The position numbers were made by a program, and so were the translations under genes. The notes under the pieces are model-generated. The model was not told the origin of the DNA, did no database searches, and saw only the letters and a list, made by a program, of their open reading frames with translations. From Rhodoplanes sp. Z2-YC6860 (lineage in GTDB: Bacteria; Pseudomonadota; Alphaproteobacteria; Rhizobiales; Xanthobacteraceae): 64,000 nucleotides of DNA. Within the stretch, counting starts at the first letter, position 1; each line of letters starts with the position of its first letter. The stretch lies in contig NZ_CP007440.1 in NCBI RefSeq assembly GCF_001579845.1, positions 8,082,029 to 8,146,028 of the forward strand, read 5' to 3'. Shown here piece after piece: positions 17,754 through 26,896 of the stretch.

Positions 17754-18326
17754 ATGAGCATGACCATGACCGAAATGTCGTCGCCGCCCGTGGTTATCGC
17801 CACCGAGCGGACCCTGCTGATCGTGGAGGACGACAAGTCCTTCCTGCAACGATTGGCGCGGGCCATGGAGGCCCGCGGCTTTGAGGTACGGACCGCTGAA
17901 TCGGTCGGCGAAGGCCTGCAGCAGGTCGAGGCATCCGCCCCGGCGTTTGCCGTGGTCGATATGCGACTCGGCGACGGCAACGGGCTCGACGTCGTTTCGG
18001 CGCTCAAGCAACGGCGGCCGGAGGCTCGCGCCATTGTGCTCACCGGCTACGGCAACATCGCCACCGCGGTGAACGCCGTGAAGATGGGCGCAGTCGATTA
18101 TCTCTCGAAGCCGGCCGACGCCGACGACGTGGTCAACGCACTGCTCGCGATCGAAGGCCGCAAGGCCGAGCCGCCGGAGCATCCGATGTCGGCCGACCGC
18201 GTGCGCTGGGAGCACATCCAGCGCATCTACGAGCTGTGCGGCCGCAATGTTTCGGAAACCGCACGGCGGCTCAACATGCATCGCCGCACCTTACAGCGCA
18301 TCCTGGCCAAACGCGCGCCGCGCTAA
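17754..18326 (+). CDS. regA: Redox response regulator RegA/PrrA/ActR
   Basis: A 190-residue DNA-binding response regulator, partner of RegB. The receiver domain has the acidic pocket EDD (25-27), phospho-acceptor Asp69 in VVDMRLGDG, and Lys119 in DYLSKPAD. After a proline-containing linker (PEHPMSADRVRWEHIQRIYE) comes a Fis-type helix-turn-helix, NVSETARRLNMHRRTLQRIL (165-184), which is nearly invariant in RegA orthologues. Co-transcription with regB is likely. Alternative starts lie at the second and third Met of MSMTMTEM. A repeat element of family A begins 21 bp after the stop. Confidence 0.97.
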   Translation: MSMTMTEMSSPPVVIATERTLLIVEDDKSFLQRLARAMEARGFEVRTAESVGEGLQQVEASAPAFAVVDMRLGDGNGLDVVSALKQRRPEARAIVLTGYGNIATAVNAVKMGAVDYLSKPADADDVVNALLAIEGRKAEPPEHPMSADRVRWEHIQRIYELCGRNVSETARRLNMHRRTLQRILAKRAPR

Positions 18327-18347
18327 CGAATGCCTTCATGCGTCTCC

Positions 18348-18453
18348 GTCATTCCGGGGCGCGAGCGTAGCTCGCGAACCCGGAATCCAGATAAGCAAAG
18401 ACTGCCGATGTAATTGGATTTCCGGATCGCGCCTTCAGCGCGTCCGGAATGAC
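18348..18453. repeat. Intergenic palindromic repeat element, family A copy 1
   Basis: A 106-bp element beginning GTCATTCCGGGGCGCGAGCG and ending in the complementary GTCCGGAATGAC. It has two GC-rich sub-hairpins (GCGAGCGTAGCTCGC on the left, GCGCCTTCAGCGCG on the right) and an AT-rich core containing CCAGATAAGCAAAGA, shared with copy 2. It lies between the convergent regA and receptor genes. Confidence 0.85.
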
Positions 18454-18463
18454 TGCGGCATCG

Positions 18464-19498
18464 TCACTTGATGAGATTGCTGACGCGTTCGACGATCGGT
18501 TTTGGCGTCGCGTAGATTTTGGCAATCAGCTCGGCCAGGCCTGCGCCATCGACCGGCTCGAGATCGAGCTTGCTGCGCCGGACATCCTCAGCGAACTCCG
18601 GGTCCTTCATCGTCGCCGCAAAGGCGTCGCGCAGCATTTTCAAGCGCTCCGGCGGCAGGCCTGGAGGCGCCACGAACGGCCGGCCGATATCCTGTCCGGC
18701 GTAGAGAAATTCCAGGAGCTGCTTCTCTTCGCCGGTGCGCGCCAGGTTCAGAACATTCGGCACGCCTTTCAACTCCGGGCGGGAGTCGGCGCCGGCCTGC
18801 AGCAGCACGTTGACGACCTTGTTCGCAATCCAGTCGGGCTTCCTCTGATTGATGCTGTCGAGGCTCTCGCAGATTCCTTCAACCTCGCCGCGCTCCATGG
18901 CCAGGAACACGTCGGCCGACGAACGGAATCCGGACACGAGCTTGAACTTGTAGCCAAGCAGGTCGTTCAGCACTTTGGGATAGGACCGCGTGCCGGTGCC
19001 CGGCCCAGTGTCGCCCAGGATCAGCTCTTTGTCGCGCAGATCGTTGGCGTTTTTCACCTTCGCCGAGCTGTTGGCGATGCAGGCATTGTGCTCACGCGTG
19101 GGACTGCCGAGCCACGACATCTTCGTCGGATCGAAGCGCGCGCCGGGCGCGTTGCTGAGCGGCCCCAACGCGGCATCGCGGGCGATGATGCCGAACATTG
19201 TGCCATCCTTGGGCGCCGCACCGTAAAGGTGGCTTGCCGCCACATAGGAGCCTGCGCCCGGCATGTTCTGCGGCACCACCGTGGGCTTGCCCGGCAGATG
19301 CTTGGCGATGTGGCGTGCGACGGTGCGGCCCCACAGGTCGTAGCCGCCGCCAGTGCCGAAGCCGATGATCAGCGTCACGGTCTTGCCGGCGAGCAGGTCG
19401 GCCGGTTGAGCCCAGGCCGATTGTAACGGGGCCGGTGCCGCGGCAAATGCCGCGGCCAGCGCCCCCGCCAGCAAGCTGACGCTTCGGGTGTTCCGCAT
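18464..19498 (-). CDS. Tripartite tricarboxylate transporter receptor-like protein
   Basis: A 344-residue secreted protein. A signal peptide of about 30 residues ends ...SAWAQPADLL, and the mature chain starts GKTVTLIIGFGTGGGYDLWGR, a divergent version of the Bug N terminus. LPGKPTVVPQNMPGAGSYVAASHLY and the GDTGPGTGTRSYPKVLNDLLGYKFK ligand segment support the TctC-like fold. It is only distantly related to the three receptors at 3-2802. Its ATG overlaps the stop of the NHL-propeller gene (TGATG at 19500-19496), so translation is coupled. No TctA/TctB is nearby, and the ligand is unknown. Confidence 0.88.
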   Translation of the reverse strand: MRNTRSVSLLAGALAAAFAAAPAPLQSAWAQPADLLAGKTVTLIIGFGTGGGYDLWGRTVARHIAKHLPGKPTVVPQNMPGAGSYVAASHLYGAAPKDGTMFGIIARDAALGPLSNAPGARFDPTKMSWLGSPTREHNACIANSSAKVKNANDLRDKELILGDTGPGTGTRSYPKVLNDLLGYKFKLVSGFRSSADVFLAMERGEVEGICESLDSINQRKPDWIANKVVNVLLQAGADSRPELKGVPNVLNLARTGEEKQLLEFLYAGQDIGRPFVAPPGLPPERLKMLRDAFAATMKDPEFAEDVRRSKLDLEPVDGAGLAELIAKIYATPKPIVERVSNLIK

Positions 19499-20598
19499 CA
19501 CCGGTTCGCCGTCCTTTCGGGGTGCAGGATCAGCTTCTGCACCCGCCAGTTCAGGATTTCGGCGACGAACAGCGTGTTCTCCGACGGGCACGCGATTTCG
19601 TGGATCCAGCCGAACTGCTTGAGCTGCTTGCCCGATGAACCGAGCACGCCCAGCACCTTGCCGTCGAGCGACAGCTTGTAGATGCGGCCCGGATAGGAGT
19701 CCGCGCTGTACAGCACCTGATTCGGCGGCGGCGTGATGCAGATCGCCCACGGCGCGCCCGGCGCAAAGCTGCCGCCGGTCTGCAGATAATTGGTCAGGTT
19801 CGGCTTGTCGCCGATCGCGGGCCGGGCGTTCTCGTCGAACGGCACGTTGATCTTGATCTCGCGCTGGTAGTTGCCGTCGCCGTCGAACACCTGGATGCGG
19901 CGGTTGTTGCGGTCAGCGACATAGACGTTGCCTTTGACGTCGGTCGCGATGCTGTGCACCAGATTGAACTCACCGGGGCCCTTGCCCTTCTGGCCCCAGG
20001 ATTTGATCCAATCGCCCTCCTTGCTGATCTTGGCGACGCGGGAGTTCACATAGCCGTCCGAGATGTAAATCGTGCCATCCGGTCCCCAGGCCACGTCGGT
20101 CGGCTGGCGGAAACGGCCGTCCTGATGCGGCAAGGGCTTTTCGAGATTGCGCTCGTGAGGCTTGGCCTCGGTGTCGGAGGCCTCCGACTTCCTGCCGAAC
20201 ACCATCATCACGCGCCCTTGCGGGTTGAACTTAATGATCATGTCCGAGCCCTTGTCGGTGGCCCAGATGTTATCGTCCTTGTCGATCCGCACCGTGTGGG
20301 CGAAGGCCCAGGCATAGAGGTTCTTGCCGATCTCTCGCACGAACTTGCCGTTGGGATTGAACTCGAGCAGCTGCGATGCGGTGTTGCCGTAAGCCGGCCC
20401 CGCGCTTGAGCCGCCGCGCGCATAGACGAAGATGTGTCCCTTGGAATTGACCGCGACGCCTGCCGCCTCACCGAGGTGCATGTCGTCCGGCAGCTTCAGA
20501 AGATTGGGCACCGAGTCATACGCAATCGTCGGCACAGAATCCTGCGCCAGCGCCACGTTGGCGGCGAGCGAAATGAGCGCAGCAAGCACCAGCCTCAT
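19498..20598 (-). CDS. Secreted NHL-repeat beta-propeller protein
   Basis: A 366-residue periplasmic protein with a signal peptide (MRLVLAALISLAANVALAQ) and GGGAGG ahead of the ATG at 20598. The mature chain contains a run of NHL blades, recognisable by GVAVNSKGHIFV, VRIDKDDNIWATDKGSDMIIKF, VAWGPDGTIYISDGYVNSRVAKI and IATDVKGNVYVADRNNRRIQVF, spaced roughly 45-55 residues and totalling about six. The peptidyl-hydroxyglycine amidating lyase family shares this fold and is a possible but unproven assignment. It is translationally coupled to a TctC-like receptor, which suggests the two work on the same compound in the periplasm. Confidence 0.88.
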   Translation of the reverse strand: MRLVLAALISLAANVALAQDSVPTIAYDSVPNLLKLPDDMHLGEAAGVAVNSKGHIFVYARGGSSAGPAYGNTASQLLEFNPNGKFVREIGKNLYAWAFAHTVRIDKDDNIWATDKGSDMIIKFNPQGRVMMVFGRKSEASDTEAKPHERNLEKPLPHQDGRFRQPTDVAWGPDGTIYISDGYVNSRVAKISKEGDWIKSWGQKGKGPGEFNLVHSIATDVKGNVYVADRNNRRIQVFDGDGNYQREIKINVPFDENARPAIGDKPNLTNYLQTGGSFAPGAPWAICITPPPNQVLYSADSYPGRIYKLSLDGKVLGVLGSSGKQLKQFGWIHEIACPSENTLFVAEILNWRVQKLILHPERTANR

Positions 20599-20691
20599 CG
20601 ACGACCTCCCAGCATTTTTATGGTTCGACAGAACGTAACGCCGCGGGAGTATAGGCAAGCGCGGAAGGGCTGTCGCTGCCTTTACCTCGCT

Positions 20692-20794
20692 GTCATTCCG
20701 GACGCCGCGTAGCGGCGATCCGGAATCCAGATAAGCAAAGAATCCCGATGTTCTGGATTCCGGGTTCGCGCCTTTCGGCGCGCCCCGGAATGAC
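20692..20794. repeat. Intergenic palindromic repeat element, family A copy 2
   Basis: A 103-bp element with ends GTCATTCCGGACGCCGCG and CGCCCCGGAATGAC, and core CCAGATAAGCAAAGAATCCC as in copy 1. It lies between the start of the NHL gene and the stop of the chemoreceptor gene, both on the minus strand, so here it is not between convergent genes. Confidence 0.85.
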
Positions 20795-20800
20795 GCCGCG

Positions 20801-22603
20801 CTACGCCGCGCGGACGGTGCCGAGGAACTTGTCGACCTCGAGCTTCAGCTTGCCGCCTTCCTGGGCCAGGAGATGCGCGGATGCAAACACCCGTTCGGCC
20901 GCAGTGCCGCTCTCGCTCGCGGCGCGGTTGACGTTGCCGAGATTGGTGACGACGTGCTCGGTGCTGCGCGCCGCGCTCTCCACACCGTCCGCAATCTGCG
21001 ACGTCGTGGCGCCCTGCTGCTCGATCGCCGCCGCTATCGAAGTCGCGATGTCCGAGATGCGGCCGATGGTCGAACCGATCTCCTTGATGGCGGCAAACGA
21101 ATCCGCGGTCGCGGTTTGCATCTCGGCGATCTGGACCGTGACCTCCTCGGTTGCCTTGGCGGTCTGCGTCGCCAAGGTCTTGACCTCGGCTGCAACCACC
21201 GCGAAGCCGCGGCCGGCCTCGCCGGCGCGCGCCGCCTCGATGGTGGCGTTCAGCGCCAACAGGTTGGTCTGTTCGGCAATGTCAGTGATCAGCTTGACGA
21301 CGTTGCCGACGCGGGTCGCGGCATCCGATAGCGCCGTGATGCGGGCATCGGTCTTCTCGGCCTGACGCACCGCGTCGCCGGCGATCTGGCTCGACTCACG
21401 CACCTTGCGGCTGATGTCCGACACCGAATTGGCCAGATCGCCTGCCGCGTTGGCGGCCGAGTTGACGTTGCTGGAGGCGTCGCCCGAGGCACGCGCGACG
21501 ACATCGGCGAACTCCTTGGTCGAATCGGCGATGCCCTTCATGGTGCTGGCCGCAGCCTCGAGGCCCTTCGATTCCAGCGACACGAAGTTCACGATATTGC
21601 CGATGGCGGCCTCGAAGCTGTCGGCGAGACGTCGCATCGAACTGCGCCGCTCTTCAGCCGCGGCCCGACGTTGCCCGGCCTCTTGCTCCGCCTGCTGCTT
21701 GGCGCGCTCGATGGCGCGGACCTTGAATTGCTCGACGGCATTCGCCATCGCACCGACCTCGTCCTTGCGGTTCAGGCCCGGCAGCGTCACGTCGAAGCTG
21801 CCGCTGGCGAGGCCCTCCATCGCGATGACGAGCTTGCGCAACGGCCGCGTCACACCGCGAACCGCCCAGTAGGTCAGCGCCGAAAGTAGAATGCCGGCAA
21901 TGATGGCGCAGAGCACGATCAAGTTGCTGACTCGTTCGCCATGGGCGATCTGCGGATCGATCACAGTCGCGATTTCGAGGACACCGCGGACATCGCCGAG
22001 TTTCCAGTCCCGCTTCGGGGAGTTGGGATCAGAGTTGTGACAGTTGACGCAGGACTGCGCCGACATGGTGTCGGCCACGCCGGTGCGCACCACGTGCCGG
22101 CCGTTGAGAACGACTTCGCGGGAGAAAACCTCCTTCGGATTCGCCACGAGGAAATCCCAGGCCTCGTTCTGGAAATCGTCGAGCTTGCGATCCTTGCGGC
22201 CGGGAAATGGATATCTGCTGTAGAGCGACATCGATGTGTCTCTCGACGCCAGCAAGGCGCTGAGATCGTGCATCAGCGTCGCGGGGATCGGTATGACGCC
22301 CTCGTGGCCGCGATGATCGTGCGATGCCTTCACGGCGCCGGTCTGCAGCACCTTGTTGACGACGTTCTCGGAATAGTAGCCGCGGATGATCTTGAACTGC
22401 GCCGCGACCTGCTCGTTGGACAGGAAGGCGTCGTGCACCGCCGCGCTTTCCATCAGCCGCGGCATGGTCGCCCAGATCGCACCGACCACGATGATGAGCG
22501 TGATCGGGACCGGCAAGATGATTCGCCAGGCGAGACTGTTCCAGCCTTTGAACAGGCCACTGTTGTGAAGCGGCGGTTGGGATTCGGATTGAGCTGTCGG
22601 CAT
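20801..22603 (-). CDS. Methyl-accepting chemotaxis protein with periplasmic c-type haem domain (DUF3365)
   Basis: A 600-residue transmembrane chemoreceptor. Membrane span 1 is at about 26-46 and a periplasmic sensor of about 180 residues follows, resembling the Tll0287/DUF3365 family. It ends in CVNCH at 185-189, a CxxCH motif for covalent haem c. Span 2 is at about 227-249, then a HAMP domain (to about 300) and the MCP signalling domain with hairpin tip [29 protein letters not shown]. The likely signal is redox state, O2 or NO detected by haem. It ends [13 protein letters not shown] without a CheR-tethering pentapeptide. No che genes are nearby, so it must feed a chemotaxis or chemotaxis-like system elsewhere. 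Confidence 0.93.
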   Translation of the reverse strand: MPTAQSESQPPLHNSGLFKGWNSLAWRIILPVPITLIIVVGAIWATMPRLMESAAVHDAFLSNEQVAAQFKIIRGYYSENVVNKVLQTGAVKASHDHRGHEGVIPIPATLMHDLSALLASRDTSMSLYSRYPFPGRKDRKLDDFQNEAWDFLVANPKEVFSREVVLNGRHVVRTGVADTMSAQSCVNCHNSDPNSPKRDWKLGDVRGVLEIATVIDPQIAHGERVSNLIVLCAIIAGILLSALTYWAVRGVTRPLRKLVIAMEGLASGSFDVTLPGLNRKDEVGAMANAVEQFKVRAIERAKQQAEQEAGQRRAAAEERRSSMRRLADSFEAAIGNIVNFVSLESKGLEAAASTMKGIADSTKEFADVVARASGDASSNVNSAANAAGDLANSVSDISRKVRESSQIAGDAVRQAEKTDARITALSDAATRVGNVVKLITDIAEQTNLLALNATIEAARAGEAGRGFAVVAAEVKTLATQTAKATEEVTVQIAEMQTATADSFAAIKEIGSTIGRISDIATSIAAAIEQQGATTSQIADGVESAARSTEHVVTNLGNVNRAASESGTAAERVFASAHLLAQEGGKLKLEVDKFLGTVRAA

Positions 22604-22684
22604 GGGCGCTCGCGTCCGTTCCCTGACATAGGCTGGACGGCCGGAAATCTTTCAGATTTTAGTAAGAGAACCGTTAATCCGGAA

Positions 22685-23173
22685 CTAGAGTTCGCCCTGA
22701 TAGACCCCCGCCGGATCGGCCAGCGCTTGCAGGCGGAGCGCCGCAGCCCGCGCAATGCTCAACGTCATGCTTTTTCTCGTCGCGGCATGCAGCCGATGCT
22801 CGGGAGCCTCGCATACGATCTGGGCGCCGAAAACATCGGCCACGATCAACCCGGTGTCTTGCGGAAAGATTTCGCACGGCACCTCGACCGTGGTGGCGAA
22901 AAACAGCCGGTCGCAATGCAGCCGGTAGTCCATCCACTTCTGGTCGGCGCGAAAATCGGCAACCGACGATTTGATCTCGACGATCCAGATTTCGCCGTCG
23001 CGGCCGAGTGCAACGAGATCGGCGCGCCGGCCCGAGGCGAGCGGCAGTTCGCTCACCACGTAATAGCCGTGAGCATGCAGAAGCCGCGCGGTGCCGCGCG
23101 CGATCTTCAGCGCCGTCTCGGACTGACGGCCGTCGACGGGAACTTCGGCAAATTTTCCGAGCGGCACGTTCAT
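22685..23173 (-). CDS. mmcB: MmcB-family DNA repair protein
   Basis: A 162-residue protein of the alphaproteobacterial MmcB family, a PD-(D/E)XK nuclease-fold protein found in the SOS regulon of Caulobacter. The fold signature is RRADLVALGRDGEIWIVEIKSS (D and E-x-K) followed by FRADQKWMDYRLHCDRLFFAT. Its ATG overlaps the stop of the peptidase gene by 4 nt (ATGA), so it is the last gene of the mtnA-peptidase-mmcB run. I see no LexA box immediately upstream, as expected if it depends on the upstream promoter. Confidence 0.92.
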   Translation of the reverse strand: MNVPLGKFAEVPVDGRQSETALKIARGTARLLHAHGYYVVSELPLASGRRADLVALGRDGEIWIVEIKSSVADFRADQKWMDYRLHCDRLFFATTVEVPCEIFPQDTGLIVADVFGAQIVCEAPEHRLHAATRKSMTLSIARAAALRLQALADPAGVYQGEL

Positions 23174-24399
23174 GGCTTGCGGCCGAGCTCCATCACCATC
23201 CGGGTCAACAGATAGAGCCGCGGCACCATGCTGTCGACCACGGCATACTCCCGGTCGGTATGGGGGTTGGCGCCGATCATGCTGAGCCCATCGAGCGTCG
23301 GCTTGAACACGCCGGCCGCGAGACTTGAATCCGCGGCGCCACCCGAGCCGCCAAGGGCCAAGGTCTTGCCGAGCTCGCCATAAATGCGCTGCGCCATCGT
23401 GGCGAGCGCGTCGATCTGGGCGTTCTGCGGCATCACCGGAAAGGTCCGCGTCAACGTTGCCTTCACTTCGGTGTCGGCGATCAGCTTGTTCTTGATCGTC
23501 GCGGCAAGATCGTGCTCGACCCTGTCGAATTCTTCGGAGACCACGGCCCGCACGTCGGCGTCGGCCTCGGCATAGTCCGGGATCACATTCTTGCGGTCGC
23601 CACCCTTCACCACCGTGAAGTTGACGGTGGTGCCTTTGGTTTCATCCGCAAGCTTGCTGAGCTGCAGCACTTGATGCGCAAGTTCCATCACCGCGTTGCG
23701 TCCGAGCTCCGGCGACGCACCCGCGTGCGAAGCACGGCCCTTGACCTCGACCTTGATGGTGCCCGAGCCCTTGCGCCAGATCGTGATGCCGTCTCCGGCG
23801 CGGCCGCCCTCGAGGTTGAGGGTGACGTCGTGCTCTTTCGCGAGCCTCTCGATCAACGTTCGCGAACCGCGCGAGCCGGTTTCCTCGTTGGTGTTGAGCA
23901 GCAGCGTGACGCGCGCATAGTCCTTGAAGTTCAGCTCCTTGAGAATCTTCAGTGTCGTAAGACCGATCACGACGCCGGCCTTGTCGTCCGACACGCCCGG
24001 CCCATAGGCGCGGCCGCCCTCGATGCGAAATGGACGCTTGGCCACCGAGCCCTTGGCGAACACCGTGTCCATGTGCGCCATCAGCAGGATCTTGCCCTGA
24101 CCAGTGCCGGTGAACGTCGCGACGATGTTGTCCCCCGCCAGGGCGTGCTCGTTCGGCACCAGATCGACCGAAGCGCCAAGTTTCTTCAGCTCTTCAGCCG
24201 CAATCGCGCCGACCGCGTTGATGCCTTGGGCGTCGCCGGTGCCAGAATCGATGCTGACAAGCTGCTCCCAGAACTTGATCGCATCGGGCTTGAGTTTCTC
24301 GGCGCTGTCGAGGATCGGCTTGACCTGTTCGTCAGCGAACGCCGGAGTCGAGAGGAGCCACGCCGCAAACCCCAGCGCCGCCAGCTTGCCGAACCGCAT
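23170..24399 (-). CDS. M20-family metallopeptidase (glutamate carboxypeptidase-like), secreted
   Basis: A 409-residue exopeptidase with a signal peptide ([22 protein letters not shown]) that would place it in the periplasm. Co-catalytic zinc ligands can be read as His109/Asp111 in MAHMDTVF, Asp138 in GVSDDKAG, Glu172-Glu173 in NTNEETGS, Glu198 in NLEGGR and a C-terminal His in GANPHTDREY. The order is that of carboxypeptidase G2-type enzymes, which release C-terminal glutamate from peptides or folates. The frame continues upstream to 25695 but that part overlaps mtnA; the ATG at 24399, preceded by GGAGAG and overlapping the mtnA stop (TGATG), is the start. Confidence 0.94.
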   Translation of the reverse strand: MRFGKLAALGFAAWLLSTPAFADEQVKPILDSAEKLKPDAIKFWEQLVSIDSGTGDAQGINAVGAIAAEELKKLGASVDLVPNEHALAGDNIVATFTGTGQGKILLMAHMDTVFAKGSVAKRPFRIEGGRAYGPGVSDDKAGVVIGLTTLKILKELNFKDYARVTLLLNTNEETGSRGSRTLIERLAKEHDVTLNLEGGRAGDGITIWRKGSGTIKVEVKGRASHAGASPELGRNAVMELAHQVLQLSKLADETKGTTVNFTVVKGGDRKNVIPDYAEADADVRAVVSEEFDRVEHDLAATIKNKLIADTEVKATLTRTFPVMPQNAQIDALATMAQRIYGELGKTLALGGSGGAADSSLAAGVFKPTLDGLSMIGANPHTDREYAVVDSMVPRLYLLTRMVMELGRKP

Positions 24400-25499
24400 C
24401 AGTTCTCTCCTGCCCGCTCCGGAAATGCCGCCCGCAAGCCTTCGCGCGAGGCCTTCAACACACCGCGCTCGGTGATCAGTCCTGTGACGAGCCGCGCCGG
24501 TGTCACGTCGAATGCATAGTTCGCGACCGGCGAGCCATCCGGCACCACTTGCACGGTCTCGATCCGGCCGTCGGCGGTGCGGCCGGTCATGGTCGACTGC
24601 TCCTCGCCGCCGCGCTGCTCGATGGGAATCTCGGCGATGCCGTCGGTCACCGTGAAGTCGATGGTCGGCGACGGCAGCGCCACATAGAACGGCACGCCGT
24701 TGTCTTTGGCGGCCAGCGCTTTCAGATAAGTGCCGATCTTGTTGCAGACGTCGCCCTGCGCAGTGACGCGGTCGGTGCCGACGATCGCGAGATCGACCAT
24801 GCCATGCTGCATCAAGTGACCGCCGGTGTTGTCGGCGATCACGGTGTGCTTCACGCCATGATGGCCAAGCTCCCAGGCGGTGAGCGAGGCACCTTGATTG
24901 CGCGGCCGGGTCTCGTCGACCCAAACGTGGATCGGAATGCCGCTGTCGTGGGCCGCGTAGATCGGCGCGGTCGCGGTGCCGTAGTCCACAGTGGCAAGCC
25001 AGCCGGCGTTGCAATGGGTCAGCACATTGACCGGTTGGCCGCTCTTGCGCGCCGCGATCGCGTCGATCAGCTTCAGTCCGTGCCGGCCCATGGCCTGGCA
25101 GATCGCCACGTCCTCGTCGGCAATCTCTGCCGCGCGGCGATAGGCGGTCGCGACGCGTGCCCCGCGCGGCTGGTTGCGCACCGCCGCCGCCATCTCGTCG
25201 AGCGCCCATTTCAGGTTGATCGCGGTCGGCCGCGTCGCATGCAGCACCGCGTAGGCCTTCTCGATGTGCTCGTCGGAGGCATCCGCGCGCAACGCAAGGC
25301 ACATGCCGTAAGCCGCGGCGGCACCGATCAACGGAGCGCCGCGCACCTGCATCGACTTGATGGCATGCGCGGCCTCGGCGAGCGTGGTCAGCCGCAGCGT
25401 CGCGTAGCGATGTGGCAGCATCGTCTGGTCGATGATACCGACCGACCAGCCATCGGATTCGAGCCAGATCGTGCGGGTGTGCGTGCCATTGACCTTCAT
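24399..25499 (-). CDS. mtnA: S-methyl-5-thioribose-1-phosphate isomerase
   Basis: MtnA converts methylthioribose-1-phosphate to methylthioribulose-1-phosphate in the methionine salvage pathway (cytoplasm). The chain is 366 residues from the ATG at 25499, close to the family norm. Key residues are RGAPLIG at 53-59, catalytic Cys163 in [10 protein letters not shown] and catalytic Asp243 in [18 protein letters not shown]. No other salvage gene is adjacent. The downstream genes overlap it start-to-stop, making a three-gene run with an M20 peptidase and mmcB. The 25571 start would add 24 residues not found in the family. Confidence 0.97.
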   Translation of the reverse strand: MKVNGTHTRTIWLESDGWSVGIIDQTMLPHRYATLRLTTLAEAAHAIKSMQVRGAPLIGAAAAYGMCLALRADASDEHIEKAYAVLHATRPTAINLKWALDEMAAAVRNQPRGARVATAYRRAAEIADEDVAICQAMGRHGLKLIDAIAARKSGQPVNVLTHCNAGWLATVDYGTATAPIYAAHDSGIPIHVWVDETRPRNQGASLTAWELGHHGVKHTVIADNTGGHLMQHGMVDLAIVGTDRVTAQGDVCNKIGTYLKALAAKDNGVPFYVALPSPTIDFTVTDGIAEIPIEQRGGEEQSTMTGRTADGRIETVQVVPDGSPVANYAFDVTPARLVTGLITERGVLKASREGLRAAFPERAGEN

Positions 25500-25693
25500 G
25501 TCGCAGTGATAGCCCTGCGCCGCAATTGGAACAACATCGGCCCAGCAATTCTGCAGCGCCTGTCCGGGCATTCATCTCCAAGGCGCAATCCGCCCCCATC
25601 CAGCCGGTGACCGGCCGCAATCCGGACCACGGCGCGTCGCGAACGGCAGGAATCCTTTCCGCCGTCGGAAGGCCACCCCGGAGGGAAACGTCC

Positions 25694-26833
25694 ATGCTGT
25701 CTCATATCGCGCGGGCGCTCGCGCCCGCATCCTTTGCTGCCGCACTGACATTCACAGCCGCCTTCGCCGATCCGGCCGAGCCGGACATCAAGCGTCTCGG
25801 CAAGCCCGTGGTCGAAGTCGCCTTCGTGCTCGACACCACCGGCTCGATGGGCCCGCTGATCGAAGGCGCCAAGCGCAAGATCTGGTCGATCGCGACCGCC
25901 ATCGTCGACGAAAATCCCGCCGCCGAAATCCGCATGGGCCTCGTCGCCTATCGCGACATCGGCGACGAATACGTCACCAAGACGTTCAACCTCACCACCG
26001 ACATCCAGGACCTCTACGCCAATCTCCTGGAGCTCAAGGCCCATGGCGGCGGTGACTGGCCGGAAAGCGTCAACGAGGCGCTGGAGATCGGCGTCACCAA
26101 GCTGAATTGGACGCAGGGCTCGGAAATCTGCCGGATCATGTTCCTGGTGGGCGATGCACCGCCGCACATGGACTACAAGCAGGACTCCAAATACCCCGAG
26201 GTGGTCCGCATGGCGCGCGAGCGCGGCATTGTCGTCAACGCCGTGCAGGCCGGCGGCGCCCGCGATACCGAACGCGTTTGGCGCGAGATCGCGCAGCGCG
26301 GCGACGGCCGCTTCATCCCGATCCCACAGGACGGCGGCCAGATTCTCGTGATCGAGACGCCGTGGGACACCGAGATCATCGAACTGCAGGGCCGGATCAA
26401 CGGCACGGTGATCCCATATGGACCGCGCGCGCAGCGCTCGAGCATCGAACAGAAAACCAGCCAGCTTGCCGCAGCGCCGCGTTCGGTCGCCTCCGAGATG
26501 GCCGGCTATCTCAACAAGAGCGGCGGGCGCATGAACGAAGCCGTGACCGGCCGCGGCGATCTCGTCGCCGACGTGGCTTCGGGCCGCCAGAAGCTCGACA
26601 GCGTCAAGGACGACGATTTGCCGGACAACCTCCGCGCCTTGAAGCCCGAGCAACGCCGGGCCGCGATCGACAAGAACGCCACCGAACGCAAGACGCTCAA
26701 CGACCGCATGGCCGCGCTCGTCAAGAAGCGCGATGCCTATGTGATGGAGCAGCGCAAGAACGCGCCGGCCAAGCCCGCGGATTCGTTCGACCGCGCGGTG
26801 GCCGAAACGCTGAAGGCGCAGCTCAAGCGGTAA
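25694..26833 (+). CDS. Secreted von Willebrand factor A domain protein
   Basis: A 379-residue protein with an N-terminal signal peptide (cleavage near AAFA-DP, residue 25). A VWA domain of about residues 38-240 follows, with metal-ion-dependent adhesion site DTTGS at 47-51 and continuation VAYRDIGDEY and FLVGDAPPHMDY. The C-terminal third is helical and strongly charged (ERKTLNDRMAALVKKRDAYVMEQRKN), likely a coiled coil. VWA proteins of this type bind partners through Mg2+ at the MIDAS; no partner such as a MoxR ATPase is encoded nearby. It is divergent from mtnA, with a 194-bp promoter region shared between them. Confidence 0.88.
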   Translation: MLSHIARALAPASFAAALTFTAAFADPAEPDIKRLGKPVVEVAFVLDTTGSMGPLIEGAKRKIWSIATAIVDENPAAEIRMGLVAYRDIGDEYVTKTFNLTTDIQDLYANLLELKAHGGGDWPESVNEALEIGVTKLNWTQGSEICRIMFLVGDAPPHMDYKQDSKYPEVVRMARERGIVVNAVQAGGARDTERVWREIAQRGDGRFIPIPQDGGQILVIETPWDTEIIELQGRINGTVIPYGPRAQRSSIEQKTSQLAAAPRSVASEMAGYLNKSGGRMNEAVTGRGDLVADVASGRQKLDSVKDDDLPDNLRALKPEQRRAAIDKNATERKTLNDRMAALVKKRDAYVMEQRKNAPAKPADSFDRAVAETLKAQLKR

Positions 26834-26862
26834 ACTTGCCTCGCACGCAGCGATGCCTCAAT

Positions 26863-26890
26863 CTCCCGCCGACAGTGCTGTCGGCGGGAG
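26863..26890 (+). promoter_or_regulatory. Hairpin overlapping the ribosome-binding site of the hydrolase gene
   Basis: Perfect 12-bp stem CTCCCGCCGACA / TGTCGGCGGGAG with a 4-nt loop (GTGC). The 3' arm contains GGGAG (26886-26890), the only Shine-Dalgarno-like sequence for the ATG at 26897. The hairpin could terminate the VWA transcript, although the following GCGTTTC is a poor T-run, or it could hide the ribosome-binding site. Confidence 0.6.
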
Positions 26891-26896
26891 CGTTTC

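Noticed and set aside
24400-25695. N-terminal extension of the M20 peptidase frame over mtnA
   Set aside because: The extension is not protein-like, overlaps mtnA out of frame, and the ATG at 24399 has a ribosome-binding site and signal peptide.
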